DNA of 64,000 nt. It comes from Duodenibacillus massiliensis (GTDB lineage: Bacteria; Pseudomonadota; Gammaproteobacteria; Burkholderiales; Burkholderiaceae_F). This document shows positions 1 through 8,303 of this stretch, piece by piece. How positions within the stretch are numbered: position 1 is the stretch's first letter; each line of letters opens with the position of its first letter. Where the stretch lies: positions 453,242 to 517,241 of the forward strand of contig NZ_LT635859.1 of assembly GCF_900128485.1 (NCBI RefSeq), read 5' to 3'. A program made the translations under genes and the position numbers. The notes beneath the pieces were generated by a model. The model was not told the origin of the DNA. It saw only the letters and a program-made list of their open reading frames with translations, and did no database searches.

Positions 1-115
1 GAACAGCATTGAAGAGCTGGCGTGCATCGGAGAAGTAGGTCTCCAGTGCACTTTCCTGATCCTCTCCGGTTTTCAGGCCCAGCTCGATGACAAAGGACGG
101 TGTGCGCGATTTCAT
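1..115 (-). CDS. TnpB-like (IS200/IS605 OrfB-type) protein, N-terminus only
   Basis: Translating the minus strand from the ATG at 115 gives an open frame that runs off the window edge, with 38 residues visible. The start (MKSRTPSFVIELGL, then a segment ending SDARQLFNAV) resembles the first residues of IS1341-type/TnpB proteins, which begin with a T-P-S/T-F-x-x-E-L strand followed by an ARQ-x-(F/Y)-N-A helix. TnpB proteins are RNA-guided nucleases of IS200/IS605-type elements. The catalytic region is outside the window, so intactness cannot be judged. The hairpin at 194-235 upstream of the start fits an element end. Family assignment is inference from a short N-terminus. Confidence 0.6.
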   Translation of the reverse strand, partial: MKSRTPSFVIELGLKTGEDQESALETYFSDARQLFNAV

Positions 116-193
116 AGCGGCTGAATATACCTTAAGCGAAAACTATGTGCATGGTTTGGCTGCGTTTGGGCCAAGATTAAAAAATTTCGAAAG

Positions 194-235
194 CCCGCAT
201 TCCTCCCGGGGCTCAAGCCCCGGGCTTCCTGCGGG
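194..235. repeat. Two-level palindrome, probable IS200/IS605-type end
   Basis: A perfect 9-bp stem (205-213 with 216-224, cccggggct/agccccggg) is nested inside a perfect 6-bp stem (194-199 with 230-235, cccgca/tgcggg), with 5-nt internal loops between them. IS200/IS605 elements use imperfect subterminal hairpins as transposase recognition sites instead of terminal inverted repeats. The structure lies between the TnpB-like start and the broken membrane gene, as expected for the element's left end. The exact element boundary is not determined. Confidence 0.55.
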
Positions 236-469
236 AAATTCTGTGAGCGGCCACCCCGGTACCATCAAAAAGAGGAGCGTCAGAACGAAGACATGCCCGG
301 TGAGAAACACAAAGAAGTACGCGTACTGCCAGAAGGCCCAGTCTTCGGTACCCGTAAAGTAGCGGCTGCCTGTGACGGCTGCGACAAGCGCCGTAATCAA
401 AGCCGCACGCAGCAAAAAGCCCGCGCCCGCACGGTCGGCGCCGAGCATTTCCCATAAGCGTTTCTGCAT
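236..469 (-). pseudogene. Truncated membrane protein N-terminus
   Basis: From the ATG at 469 the minus strand encodes MQKRLWEML, then two hydrophobic helices (roughly residues 19-35 and 46-70) ending in LFLMVPGWPLTEF. After that the frame runs into the palindromic element end and stops at 143. The hydrophobic start looks like the N-terminus of an MdoB/LTA-synthase-like sulfatase or another polytopic membrane protein, but the fragment is too short to name. The abrupt change at about 236 suggests disruption by the IS200/IS605-type insertion. No strong ribosome-binding site is visible. Confidence 0.4.
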
Positions 470-898
470 GGTGTTTTTTGTTGCCCGCGCGAAAACGGCC
501 GGCCGGTGTCTCAGAAATAAAGGTGCCGCATTGTAGCGGCTCGCGCTTAAATCCCCGAAGCGCCGCGCCAAAGCCCGCGGCAGAGGCTTTCGGAGCACTA
601 CCCCCCCCCCGCGTTTTCCCGCTCCCTAAGGAAAAACACGTGTAGTAAAAAACACAAATACCGCACTGCCTTAAGTCAAAAAGATGGCCCTCTGACTCGC
701 CAATTGAGTCGGCTCAGCGTATTGTGTACCGTGCATTCGGCCTGAAGTCAGGGCTTTTGTCCTGAAAACTCTCGCTCACATGCTGGGATGCCGCACTTAT
801 CTATCCGTTTTACAGCGGCATCTGGCTCTGATGTTCTTTTGTTATCGGCAGAAACGTTTTTTGCCGGAGAAGCGGAGCAGGATAATTAGGAGTTAGAA
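470..898. other. Intergenic region upstream of cspA
   Basis: This stretch holds no convincing gene. It has a run of ten C at 601-610 and the likely promoter and long 5' untranslated leader of cspA, of the kind usual for CspA-type cold-shock genes. A good Shine-Dalgarno (aggag, 889-893) sits just before the cspA start. Confidence 0.5.
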
Positions 899-1105
899 AT
901 GGCAAGTGGTATTGTCAAATGGTTCAACGACGCCAAGGGTTTCGGTTTCATCACCCCGGACGAAGGCGGCGAAGATCTTTTTGCTCACTTCTCTGCAATC
1001 GAGATTGAAGGCTTCAAGACCCTCAAGGAAGGCCAGAAGGTGACGTTTGAAATCGTGACCGGCCCCAAGGGTAAGCAGGCTGCTCACATCAAGCCCGTGA
1101 AGTAA
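899..1105 (+). CDS. cspA: Cold-shock protein, CspA family
   Basis: A 68-residue single cold-shock domain (OB fold). It shows the RNP1 motif KGFGFI (residues 14-19) and the RNP2 motif DLFAHF (residues 26-31), which bind single-stranded RNA or DNA. CspA proteins act as RNA chaperones that melt structured mRNA, and many are induced by cold. The start is fixed by an aggag ribosome-binding site eight bases upstream. A strong terminator follows at 1125-1164, so the gene is probably monocistronic. Which Csp paralog this is cannot be told from the window. Confidence 0.95.
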   Translation: MASGIVKWFNDAKGFGFITPDEGGEDLFAHFSAIEIEGFKTLKEGQKVTFEIVTGPKGKQAAHIKPVK

Positions 1106-1124
1106 TTCACGTCTCGCTTTCGGC

Positions 1125-1164
1125 AAAAAAGCGCCGGTTCCGTTTCGGGAATCAGCGCTTTTTT
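1125..1164. terminator. Bidirectional terminator cspA/icd
   Basis: A perfect 10-bp stem (1125-1134 with 1155-1164, AAAAAAGCGC/GCGCTTTTTT) carries T runs on both strands, so it can end both cspA and icd, which converge here. Confidence 0.85.
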
Positions 1165-1179
1165 CTTGTCCGGCAAACG

Positions 1180-1212
1180 CGGGAAGGCCCAAAAAACCTT
1201 CCCGTTTTTTTT
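1180..1212 (+). terminator. Second terminator, plus strand
   Basis: An 8-bp stem (1180-1187 with 1197-1204, CGGGAAGG/CCTTCCCG) is followed by eight T on the plus strand. It probably backs up the cspA terminator just before the convergent icd stop. Confidence 0.7.
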
Positions 1213-1216
1213 GCGC

Positions 1217-2476
<1,260 letters not shown>

Positions 2477-2569
2477 ATGGGATATTCTCCTTAGAATAGA
2501 GCCTGGCCGCCCGTTAACGCAGCCGAAGTCGAATTTTTTAATTATGGCGGCTCAGCTCATTTTCTTCCT

Positions 2570-3019
2570 ATGCAATTACGCTTACTCGTTCTCGGAACCC
2601 TGATGCTTTCGTCACTGGCAGCCTACGGTGACGACAACGTGCGCATGGAAGAAAAAACCGTGACGGTAAACGACAAGGCGCTTACGGTGGAAGTCGCCCG
2701 CACGATTGAAGAGCAGCGTAAGGGCCTGATGTTTCGCACGGAGCTTGCCGCCGACCGCGGCATGGTCTTTGTGTTTACGCCCGTGCGGCCCGTGGCGATG
2801 TGGATGAAAAACACCCTCATTGACCTCGATGCCGCCTTTTTGGACGAAAAGGGCTGCATCTTCCGGATTGCCTCGATGAAGGCGAAAACGCTTGATCTGC
2901 ACCGCTCGAAATTGCCTGCGGCCTATGTTGTTGAAACAAACGGCGGGTGGTTTGACTTTCACAACGTAAAGCCCGGGGACTGCTTTGCCGGAATTAAGGA
3001 ATTAAGGCCGCGCCGATAG
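2570..3019 (+). CDS. DUF192 family exported protein
   Basis: A 149-residue protein with an N-terminal signal peptide (about residues 1-20, ending SLAAYGDD). One DUF192 domain follows, recognisable by the E-E-Q-R-K-G-L-M-F-R-x-E-L segment, the MWMKNT-hydrophobic-D motif and the C-terminal YVVETNGG. DUF192 proteins are small beta-rich envelope proteins of unknown biochemical role. Divergent from icd, it is closed by a bidirectional terminator at 3037-3066. Identification rests on the domain pattern; no function is assigned. Confidence 0.85.
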   Translation: MQLRLLVLGTLMLSSLAAYGDDNVRMEEKTVTVNDKALTVEVARTIEEQRKGLMFRTELAADRGMVFVFTPVRPVAMWMKNTLIDLDAAFLDEKGCIFRIASMKAKTLDLHRSKLPAAYVVETNGGWFDFHNVKPGDCFAGIKELRPRR

Positions 3020-3036
3020 CTGCGGCGTGCGCCCAT

Positions 3037-3066
3037 AAAAAAGACGACCCTTGAGCCGTCTTTTTT
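3037..3066. terminator. Bidirectional terminator DUF192 gene/sodB
   Basis: A perfect 10-bp stem (3037-3046 with 3057-3066, AAAAAAGACG/CGTCTTTTTT) has T tracts on both strands and lies between the converging DUF192 gene and sodB. A second GC stem (3070-3078 with 3088-3096) adjoins it on the sodB side. Confidence 0.85.
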
Positions 3067-3117
3067 ACTGACTGCGGGTTTCGATTCCCCGCAGTCACCG
3101 GATTAAACGTCAGCCTC

Positions 3118-3762
3118 TTAGTGGCAGCCGCCGCAGCAGCAGAACGTTTCCGCACGGCTGCCGCAGCCGCAGGGAGCGCCGTTAAAGCGGTCTTCCACAA
3201 ATTTCCAGTTGACGAGCTTATCGAAGAACGCCGCGATGAACTTCGGACGGGCGTTGCGGTAGTCGATGTAGTAAGCGTGTTCCCAGACGTCAATCGTCAG
3301 AAGCGGCCTCATGCCGTGGACGATGGGGTTGTCGGCGTTGGAGGTCGAGAAAATATCGATCGTGCCGTCTTCCTTTTCCACCAGCCACGTCCAGCCGGAA
3401 CCGAAGTTGCCGGCCGCAGCGGCGCTGAAGGCTTCCACAAAGGCTGCCACGTCACCCCACTTGGCGACAATCGCGTCACGCAGGGCACCCGCGGGTTCAC
3501 CGCCGCCGTTGGGGGTCATGCACTTCCAGAAGTAGTTGTGGTTGTAGACCTGAGCAGCGTTATTGAAAATGCCGCCCTTGGCCTTCAGAATGATTTCCTT
3601 TAAAGGCTTGTCTTCCCATTCGGTGCCCTTGATGAGCTTGTTGAGGTTCGTCACATAGCCCTGATGGTGCTTGCCGTAGTGGTACTCAATCGTTTCCTTG
3701 CTCATCACGGGAGCAAGCGCGTCCATGGCGTACGGAAGATTCGGCAGAATAAATTCGCTCAT
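3118..3762 (-). CDS. sodB: Fe-type superoxide dismutase with Cys-rich C-terminal tail
   Basis: A 214-residue iron superoxide dismutase, which converts superoxide to hydrogen peroxide and oxygen. The metal ligands lie in YHYGKHH (His28), AAQVYNHNYFW and DVWEHAYYIDY. The AAQVYNH glutamine and the overall pattern are of the Fe type. The fold ends near VNWKFVEDRF. About 20 extra residues follow, with Cys at 198, 200, 208, 209, 210 and 213 and a terminal His, absent from the typical 192-193-residue SodB. The ATG at 3762 is set by a caggag site. Convergent with the DUF192 gene and probably monocistronic. The tail's role is unknown; metal binding is inference. Confidence 0.95.
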   Translation of the reverse strand: MSEFILPNLPYAMDALAPVMSKETIEYHYGKHHQGYVTNLNKLIKGTEWEDKPLKEIILKAKGGIFNNAAQVYNHNYFWKCMTPNGGGEPAGALRDAIVAKWGDVAAFVEAFSAAAAGNFGSGWTWLVEKEDGTIDIFSTSNADNPIVHGMRPLLTIDVWEHAYYIDYRNARPKFIAAFFDKLVNWKFVEDRFNGAPCGCGSRAETFCCCGGCH

Positions 3763-3954
3763 TGTCAGTCTCCTGAATTTCTCATGAAAACCGGGCGGCC
3801 GGGCAACACGCCCCGTCACCGGCACCGGTTAAGTTGGGCGCATCATAGTGCCGGATGGCTTAGAAATGCCTTATGGTTTTGCCGACTGAAAAAGCAGGTA
3901 ACAATTTGCCGGTATCGGCTAAGCGGGAGTGCCTAAAAAATGAGCGATTCCGAC

Positions 3955-5463
3955 CTATTTCGCCGTGCTTACCACGCGGCTTACGGCCTCGCCCCGGGCA
4001 AAGCGCACAGTCAGGCTCTCCCCGACCGTGAGTTTTGCGGCATCGCGCACAATTTCCCCCTTGTCGGTGACCGCGAGTGCGTAGCCACGCGAGAGAACCG
4101 CTTCGGGCGCCAGGGCCTTCAGGCGCTTGGTGAGTGCCGTCTGCCGCTCACGCTTAAGTCCCGTTTCTCCGACAATGAGGCGCTTTAAAAGGGCCTCGCG
4201 CCCGGCCAATTCCGTGCGCATCAGCGTCACGTCAGGCAGGGAATCGGCAAGTCTGCGGGTGAGTGCTGTCAGCGCGAGCCTCTTTTCGGGAACCTGGTTT
4301 TGAAGCGCTGCCTCAAGCCTTGCGGACAAACGCGCAAGCGTAAGCGACTGAGCGTCAAACGCGGGCCGCGCCCTGATAAGTCGCGCCGACGCCTCAAGAT
4401 ACGCCTTTTCTTTCTGCGCAAAAACCGTTACGGGGAGCCCGGCCACACGGCTTACCGCATAGTCAAGCCGGCGCTCCGCGTTTTCCATCTGCCGCTCAAA
4501 AAGGCGCTCCAGGCGGCTTGCCCTTTCAGCGCGGTAAAGCGCATGCATTACGGTTTCCCTGAGGCTGCGCTTCATCACGGCAAGAGCCCCGGCAATGACG
4601 CCGTCGGCCGCCTTCCAGTTTTCCATGGCTTTGGCGGCCGCCGCAGTGGGCGTTGCCGCACGAAAGTCCGCCACGAGGTCTGCGATCGTCGTGTCGGTTT
4701 CGTGTCCCACGCCCGAAATCACCGGTGTATGCAGTTCCGCAATAACCCGCGCGAGCGTTTCTTCGTTATAGGTCCAGAGGTCAGCGAGGGCCCCCCCGCC
4801 CCTCACGAGCAAAATAACGTCACACTCGGCACGAAAGTCCGCGTCCCTGAGCGCCGCGCAGAGTTCGGCCAAAGCGCCCTCTCCCTGCACCCGCGCGGGA
4901 TAAAGGATGATGTCAACGGCAGCGCCCGCAAGCAAAATCGTGCGCACCGCGTCACGCAATGCCGCGGCTTCGGGACTTGTGACAATGCCGATGCGCCTCG
5001 GGTACAGGGGGAGCGCTTTTTTGCGCGAAACGTCAAAAAGGCCTTCGGCAAGAAGCTTTTCCTTTAACGCAAGAAAGCGCGCATAAAGGTCACCCTCGCC
5101 CGCCCTTTTCAGGCGCTTTACCACGAGGTTCATCTGCCCCCGGGGCGCATAGATGTTGATTTCGCCCTCAGCCACAACACTGTCGCCGCGCGCAGGGACA
5201 AAATCCAGGCGCGAAGCTGCCCCCCGAAAAAGCGCGCAGCTGATGTGCGCGTCTTCCCGGGCGTCCTTCAGATCAAAATAGATGTGTCCGGAGGGCGCTC
5301 GCGAAATTGAGTGAATTTCTCCGGTGACTTTGACCGATGAAAAACCGGCGGCGAGCGCCGATGTGATGCGGCGCAAAAGCTGCGCCACACCTTCGGCGGC
5401 GGGCCTGACGGGTTCAGCTGCGCCGTACCCGGCCCAGAGGTCAAAGTCGTCAAAGTTTTGCAT
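3955..5463 (-). CDS. xseA: Exodeoxyribonuclease VII large subunit
   Basis: A 502-residue XseA protein. With the small subunit XseB it degrades single-stranded DNA from either end to oligonucleotides. The N-terminal OB-fold is visible (VTGEIHSISRAPSGHIYFDLKD, about residues 44-65). The catalytic core follows (RIGIVTSPEAAALRD, about 156-170; VILLVRGGGALADLW; ISGVGHETDTTIADLVADFRAATPTAAA). Then comes a long helical region and a C-terminal segment ending GYALAVTDKGEIV. The ATG at 5463 gives MQNFDDFDLWAG. xseB is not adjacent. It is followed on its upstream side by infA, in the same direction. Confidence 0.95.
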   Translation of the reverse strand: MQNFDDFDLWAGYGAAEPVRPAAEGVAQLLRRITSALAAGFSSVKVTGEIHSISRAPSGHIYFDLKDAREDAHISCALFRGAASRLDFVPARGDSVVAEGEINIYAPRGQMNLVVKRLKRAGEGDLYARFLALKEKLLAEGLFDVSRKKALPLYPRRIGIVTSPEAAALRDAVRTILLAGAAVDIILYPARVQGEGALAELCAALRDADFRAECDVILLVRGGGALADLWTYNEETLARVIAELHTPVISGVGHETDTTIADLVADFRAATPTAAAAKAMENWKAADGVIAGALAVMKRSLRETVMHALYRAERASRLERLFERQMENAERRLDYAVSRVAGLPVTVFAQKEKAYLEASARLIRARPAFDAQSLTLARLSARLEAALQNQVPEKRLALTALTRRLADSLPDVTLMRTELAGREALLKRLIVGETGLKRERQTALTKRLKALAPEAVLSRGYALAVTDKGEIVRDAAKLTVGESLTVRFARGEAVSRVVSTAK

Positions 5464-5542
5464 CAGTTATCTTGCGGAGACAAAAACACCGCCCGAAGCA
5501 AAGACTTAAGGCGGCATTTTTTACAGAGCGTCCGGGGCCGGA

Positions 5543-5818
5543 TTAACGGCGGCGGTTTTGCTGCGGCTGCGCGGCACCCGCACCCATCGGAGGACGGCCC
5601 TCGATGTGGCGGAACGTGATGCGGCCCTTTGTGAGATCGTAGGGCGAGAGTTCCAGGGACACTTTGTCGCCGGCCAAAATGCGGATGTGGTGCTTGCGCA
5701 TCTTGCCGTTGGTGTACGCGATGAGTTCATGACCGTTGTCAAGCTTGACACGGTAGCGGGCGTCGGGCAGGACTTCCAGAACCTGGCCGGCCATTTCAAT
5801 AAGGTCTTCTTTTGCCAT
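5543..5818 (-). CDS. infA: Translation initiation factor IF-1
   Basis: A 91-residue IF-1: an S1/OB domain that occupies the 30S A-site during initiation and cooperates with IF-2 and IF-3. The core starts [23 protein letters not shown] and contains the [16 protein letters not shown] loop. It carries about 20 extra C-terminal residues rich in Q, P and R compared with the 72-residue E. coli protein. Longer IF-1 copies are common in Burkholderiales. The start at 5818 fits the family; the longer in-frame opening upstream is not conserved IF-1 sequence. The leader contains three GTGCGCA repeats. Confidence 0.93.
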   Translation of the reverse strand: MAKEDLIEMAGQVLEVLPDARYRVKLDNGHELIAYTNGKMRKHHIRILAGDKVSLELSPYDLTKGRITFRHIEGRPPMGAGAAQPQQNRRR

Positions 5819-6170
5819 AAATCCAAAGCACTGCAGGCGGCGTTTTGTTGTCGGTCCGGCTCTGCAGCTTACTGTGTTTGTCTTTTTGTGCGCACCGATC
5901 CCGAAAGGGGCCGGACCGCGCTTTTGGCGCCCGCCGCATTTGTGCGCAGGCGCTGAATTTTTGATTTTAGACTGTTTTTTGTGCGCACGCGAGTACCCAC
6001 CGCGAACTTTTTTGCTGGAAAAACCGTGTTCACCCTCCCATTTTGTCCGCAATGCCCGGATTTTTACGCCCGAAATTTTCTCCAAAGGCCCGCTGAATCT
6101 CTAAAATGGATTCTCTGCGCCGGCACCTGCCGGGCGCGGCAAAGAATCAGAATCCCCGGGAGCCACTTCC
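5819..6170. other. Intergenic region infA/hemG with GTGCGCA repeats
   Basis: This divergent promoter region has no supported gene. It holds three copies of a GTGCGCA-type palindrome, at 5888-5895 (GTGCGCAC), 5942-5949 (GTGCGCAG) and 5981-5988 (GTGCGCAC), each preceded by T-rich sequence on the plus strand. They may be regulator sites for infA, but no known regulator is assigned. Confidence 0.4.
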
Positions 6171-6734
6171 ATGAAACACGTCCTTCTGGCCTATTACAGC
6201 CATGCCGGCCACACCGCCCGCATTGCCCGCCGCATTGCCGAAACCATTGAGGCCGAAGGCAGCCGCTGCGACGTCGTAAGCATGATGGAAGCGGTGCGCG
6301 AGGGCGTTGACTGGGATAAGTACGACATCGTGATCGTGGGCTCCCCCATCGTCTACGGTGTCTATAACCGCGTGGTCTGGGAGTTTGTCTCCGCCTACCG
6401 CGACCGGCTTGAGTCGATGCCCAACAGTTTCTTTAATGTGACGGTGGTCGCACGCTCCCCCAACAAAGCCCGCCCTGAAGGCAACCGCTACCTGCAGAAA
6501 TTCGTGAAGCGCTCCCCGTGGAAGCCCCGTGACCTCAAGTGCTTTGCCGGCAAGGTCGACTACCCCAACTGGAACTGGTTTGACACCCTCATGATTCAGA
6601 TCATCATGAAGATTACGAACGGCCCCACCAATCCCAACACGGTCGTTGACTACACCGACTACGAGGACCTTAAAAATTACGCCCGGCACTGCTTAAATCT
6701 TGATGTTGAGCAGGGTTTTGCCAAGAAAGCGTAA
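6171..6734 (+). CDS. hemG: Menaquinone-dependent protoporphyrinogen IX dehydrogenase
   Basis: A 187-residue flavodoxin-fold protein closely resembling E. coli HemG. The six-electron oxidation of protoporphyrinogen IX to protoporphyrin IX is coupled to the quinone pool, so heme can be made without oxygen. The N-terminal FMN-phosphate loop is YYSHAGHTARIA (residues 8-19). The HemG-specific insertion WFDTLMIQIIMKITNGPT lies near residue 144, with the SMPNSFFNVTVVARSPNKARP segment before it. The product feeds ferrochelatase, whose gene lies 7 kb away at 12928-13923. Likely peripheral to the inner membrane. Confidence 0.92.
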   Translation: MKHVLLAYYSHAGHTARIARRIAETIEAEGSRCDVVSMMEAVREGVDWDKYDIVIVGSPIVYGVYNRVVWEFVSAYRDRLESMPNSFFNVTVVARSPNKARPEGNRYLQKFVKRSPWKPRDLKCFAGKVDYPNWNWFDTLMIQIIMKITNGPTNPNTVVDYTDYEDLKNYARHCLNLDVEQGFAKKA

Positions 6735-6754
6735 CGCTCATTAACACGATTCCA

Positions 6755-6788
6755 AGGTCCGCTGCAGTTCATTGTGCGGACTTTTTCT
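6755..6788 (+). terminator. hemG terminator
   Basis: The stem GTCCGC (6757-6762) pairs with GCGGAC (6776-6781) and is followed by TTTTT on the plus strand. Confidence 0.7.
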
Positions 6789-6896
6789 TTTTCGTCTTTG
6801 CCCGCTTTTTTGATAAAAGGCACGACTGCTATCGTCCACCCCGTAGCCAAGCTATGGGTTTCAGTGTCAGAATTGCCCGCTTTCCCCGATGTAACT

Positions 6897-6925
6897 GCCC
6901 GGCCGATTGTTCTGCCGGGCTTTTT
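6897..6925 (+). terminator. Terminator-like hairpin just before lrgA start
   Basis: A 7-bp stem (6897-6903 with 6914-6920, GCCCGGC/GCCGGGC) followed by five T ends only 11 bases before the lrgA ATG. In that position it cannot be the end of hemG, which has its own terminator. It may act as an attenuator for lrgAB or end a short leader RNA. A possible -10 (TATCGT) lies near 6830. Confidence 0.6.
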
Positions 6926-6936
6926 GGACTGACGCC

Positions 6937-7287
6937 ATGGTTCTTACCATTGCATTGCTTCTATTCTTTCAGCTTGCGGGCACGGCCATCGTGACCGTCA
7001 CGGGACTGCCCATTCCCGGCCCCGTGATGGGCATGCTGCTTTTTCTTTTTGCGCTGATGGTCAAGGACAACCTTCTGCAACAGACGCTGCCGGTGGTTAA
7101 CGTTCTTCTCGCGCACTTTTCGCTGCTCTTTGTGCCGGCAGGCGTGGGCATCATGCAGCACGGCGCCCGGCTTGCCGCCGAGTGGCTGCCGATTGCCGCC
7201 TCCATTGTCATCTCAACGCTTCTGGCGATGGCCGCAACGGCGATCACGGTCCGCATTGTGATGAAAGTGATGAAAATTCAGGGGTAA
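6937..7287 (+). CDS. lrgA: CidA/LrgA family holin-like membrane protein
   Basis: A 116-residue inner-membrane protein with about four transmembrane helices and the family signature GLPIPGPVMGMLLFLFAL near residues 24-41. LrgA/CidA proteins pair with LrgB/CidB. They were first linked to murein hydrolase control and in several bacteria to export or import of small acids such as pyruvate or lactate; the role in proteobacteria is uncertain. The start at 6937 was chosen because the family begins at this hydrophobic segment. The lrgB start follows six bases after the stop, so the two are one operon. Confidence 0.9.
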   Translation: MVLTIALLLFFQLAGTAIVTVTGLPIPGPVMGMLLFLFALMVKDNLLQQTLPVVNVLLAHFSLLFVPAGVGIMQHGARLAAEWLPIAASIVISTLLAMAATAITVRIVMKVMKIQG

Positions 7288-7293
7288 CGCATC

Positions 7294-8052
7294 ATGTGGG
7301 ACTCACTTCTTACCTCTTTACTGGAAATCCTCCAGGAAGTCTGGAGGCGCGAGCAGGCTGAGCCGTCACTTTGGCTTGCTGCAACGCTTATTGCCTATGC
7401 CATCGGCATGTGGGGCTATAAAAAGAGCGGTTATAAGCCGATCTGCACGCCGCTGCTGACCGCCATCGTGATTGTGGTGACTCTTCTTTTGGTTTCCGGC
7501 ACCGACTACAAAACCTACCTTGAAGGCGGTCAGCACATCAACTTTCTGCTGGGACCCGCGACCGTAGCGCTTGCCGTTCCCCTTTACGAGCAGCGTCTGA
7601 GGCTTGCAAAACTGTGGCTCCCCTTAACCTGCGGGCTCATTGTGGGCGCGGGTACCGCGATTGTCTCGGGTATTGTGATTGCTTCGGCGCTCGGCGCGAG
7701 CAAAGAAACCGTCATCAGTCTGGCGCCTAAAAGCGTCACGGTGCCGATTGCCATGGGTGTGAGTCAGCACTTGGGCGGTATTCCGGCTCTGACCGCGGCA
7801 CTCGTCGTGATCACCGGTGTAACGGGCGCTTTAATCTGTAAGCCCGCGATGGCGCTTCTCAGAGAACATAACGATGCGGTGCGCGGTTTCTCAATCGGCC
7901 TTGCCTCGCACGGCGTGGGTACGGCAACCGCCTTTCAGATGAGCCGCGATACGGGTGCATTTTCCGGCCTTGCCATGGGCCTTTGCGGCCTGCTGACGGC
8001 CTTTATCGCTCCGCCACTTTTACAGTGGACGTTGCCGCTTTTCTTTGATTAA
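7294..8052 (+). CDS. lrgB: LrgB family membrane protein
   Basis: A 252-residue polytopic membrane protein of the LrgB/CidB/YohK family, partner of the LrgA protein encoded directly upstream. Family motifs include LLGPATVALAVPLYEQ, LAPKSVTVPIAMGVSQHLGG and the C-terminal GLASHGVGTATAFQMS. Homologs include the plastid glycolate/glycerate transporter, so transport of a small organic acid is plausible here but not shown. The transcript ends at the hairpin 8073-8105. Confidence 0.92.
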   Translation: MWDSLLTSLLEILQEVWRREQAEPSLWLAATLIAYAIGMWGYKKSGYKPICTPLLTAIVIVVTLLLVSGTDYKTYLEGGQHINFLLGPATVALAVPLYEQRLRLAKLWLPLTCGLIVGAGTAIVSGIVIASALGASKETVISLAPKSVTVPIAMGVSQHLGGIPALTAALVVITGVTGALICKPAMALLREHNDAVRGFSIGLASHGVGTATAFQMSRDTGAFSGLAMGLCGLLTAFIAPPLLQWTLPLFFD

Positions 8053-8072
8053 CCGGAAGGCATTTACACCTA

Positions 8073-8105
8073 AGCCCGCGACGGAAAACGCCGGCGGGCT
8101 TTTTT
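8073..8105 (+). terminator. lrgAB terminator
   Basis: A 7-bp stem (8073-8079 with 8094-8100, AGCCCGC/GCGGGCT) followed by a T run. Confidence 0.8.
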
Positions 8106-8150
8106 GTCTGCAGCTGTCCCTTGCGGCCATCGGATAGGAGGCGGGGCTAG

Positions 8151-8169
8151 GCCCCGCCGTCCTTCCACA
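8151..8169. repeat. Perfect GC palindrome, REP/IS605-end-like
   Basis: An 8-bp perfect inverted repeat with a 3-base centre (ggcggggc-tag-gccccgcc). On the minus strand it is preceded by ggaagga and followed by tccta. The hairpin at 194-235 has the same plan: ggaag, then a palindrome with ggggc/gcccc, then agga. It may be the remnant of an IS200/IS605-type end or a REP-like repeat. Confidence 0.45.
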
Positions 8170-8303
8170 CCACCGCCCGTACCGATCTGGTAGGCACTGC
8201 TCACGCAGTGTTTTACGGCGGTTTTCATAGTTTTACCTTCTCATACCGTTAACTCGGTGCATACCGAGCCAACACCATCCATTCTTCTTCAGAATACCAT
8301 TGG

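Noticed and set aside
5819-6085. N-terminal extension of infA to 180 residues
   Set aside because: The extra 89 residues are not IF-1-like and cover a promoter-like region. The family starts at MAKEDL (5818).
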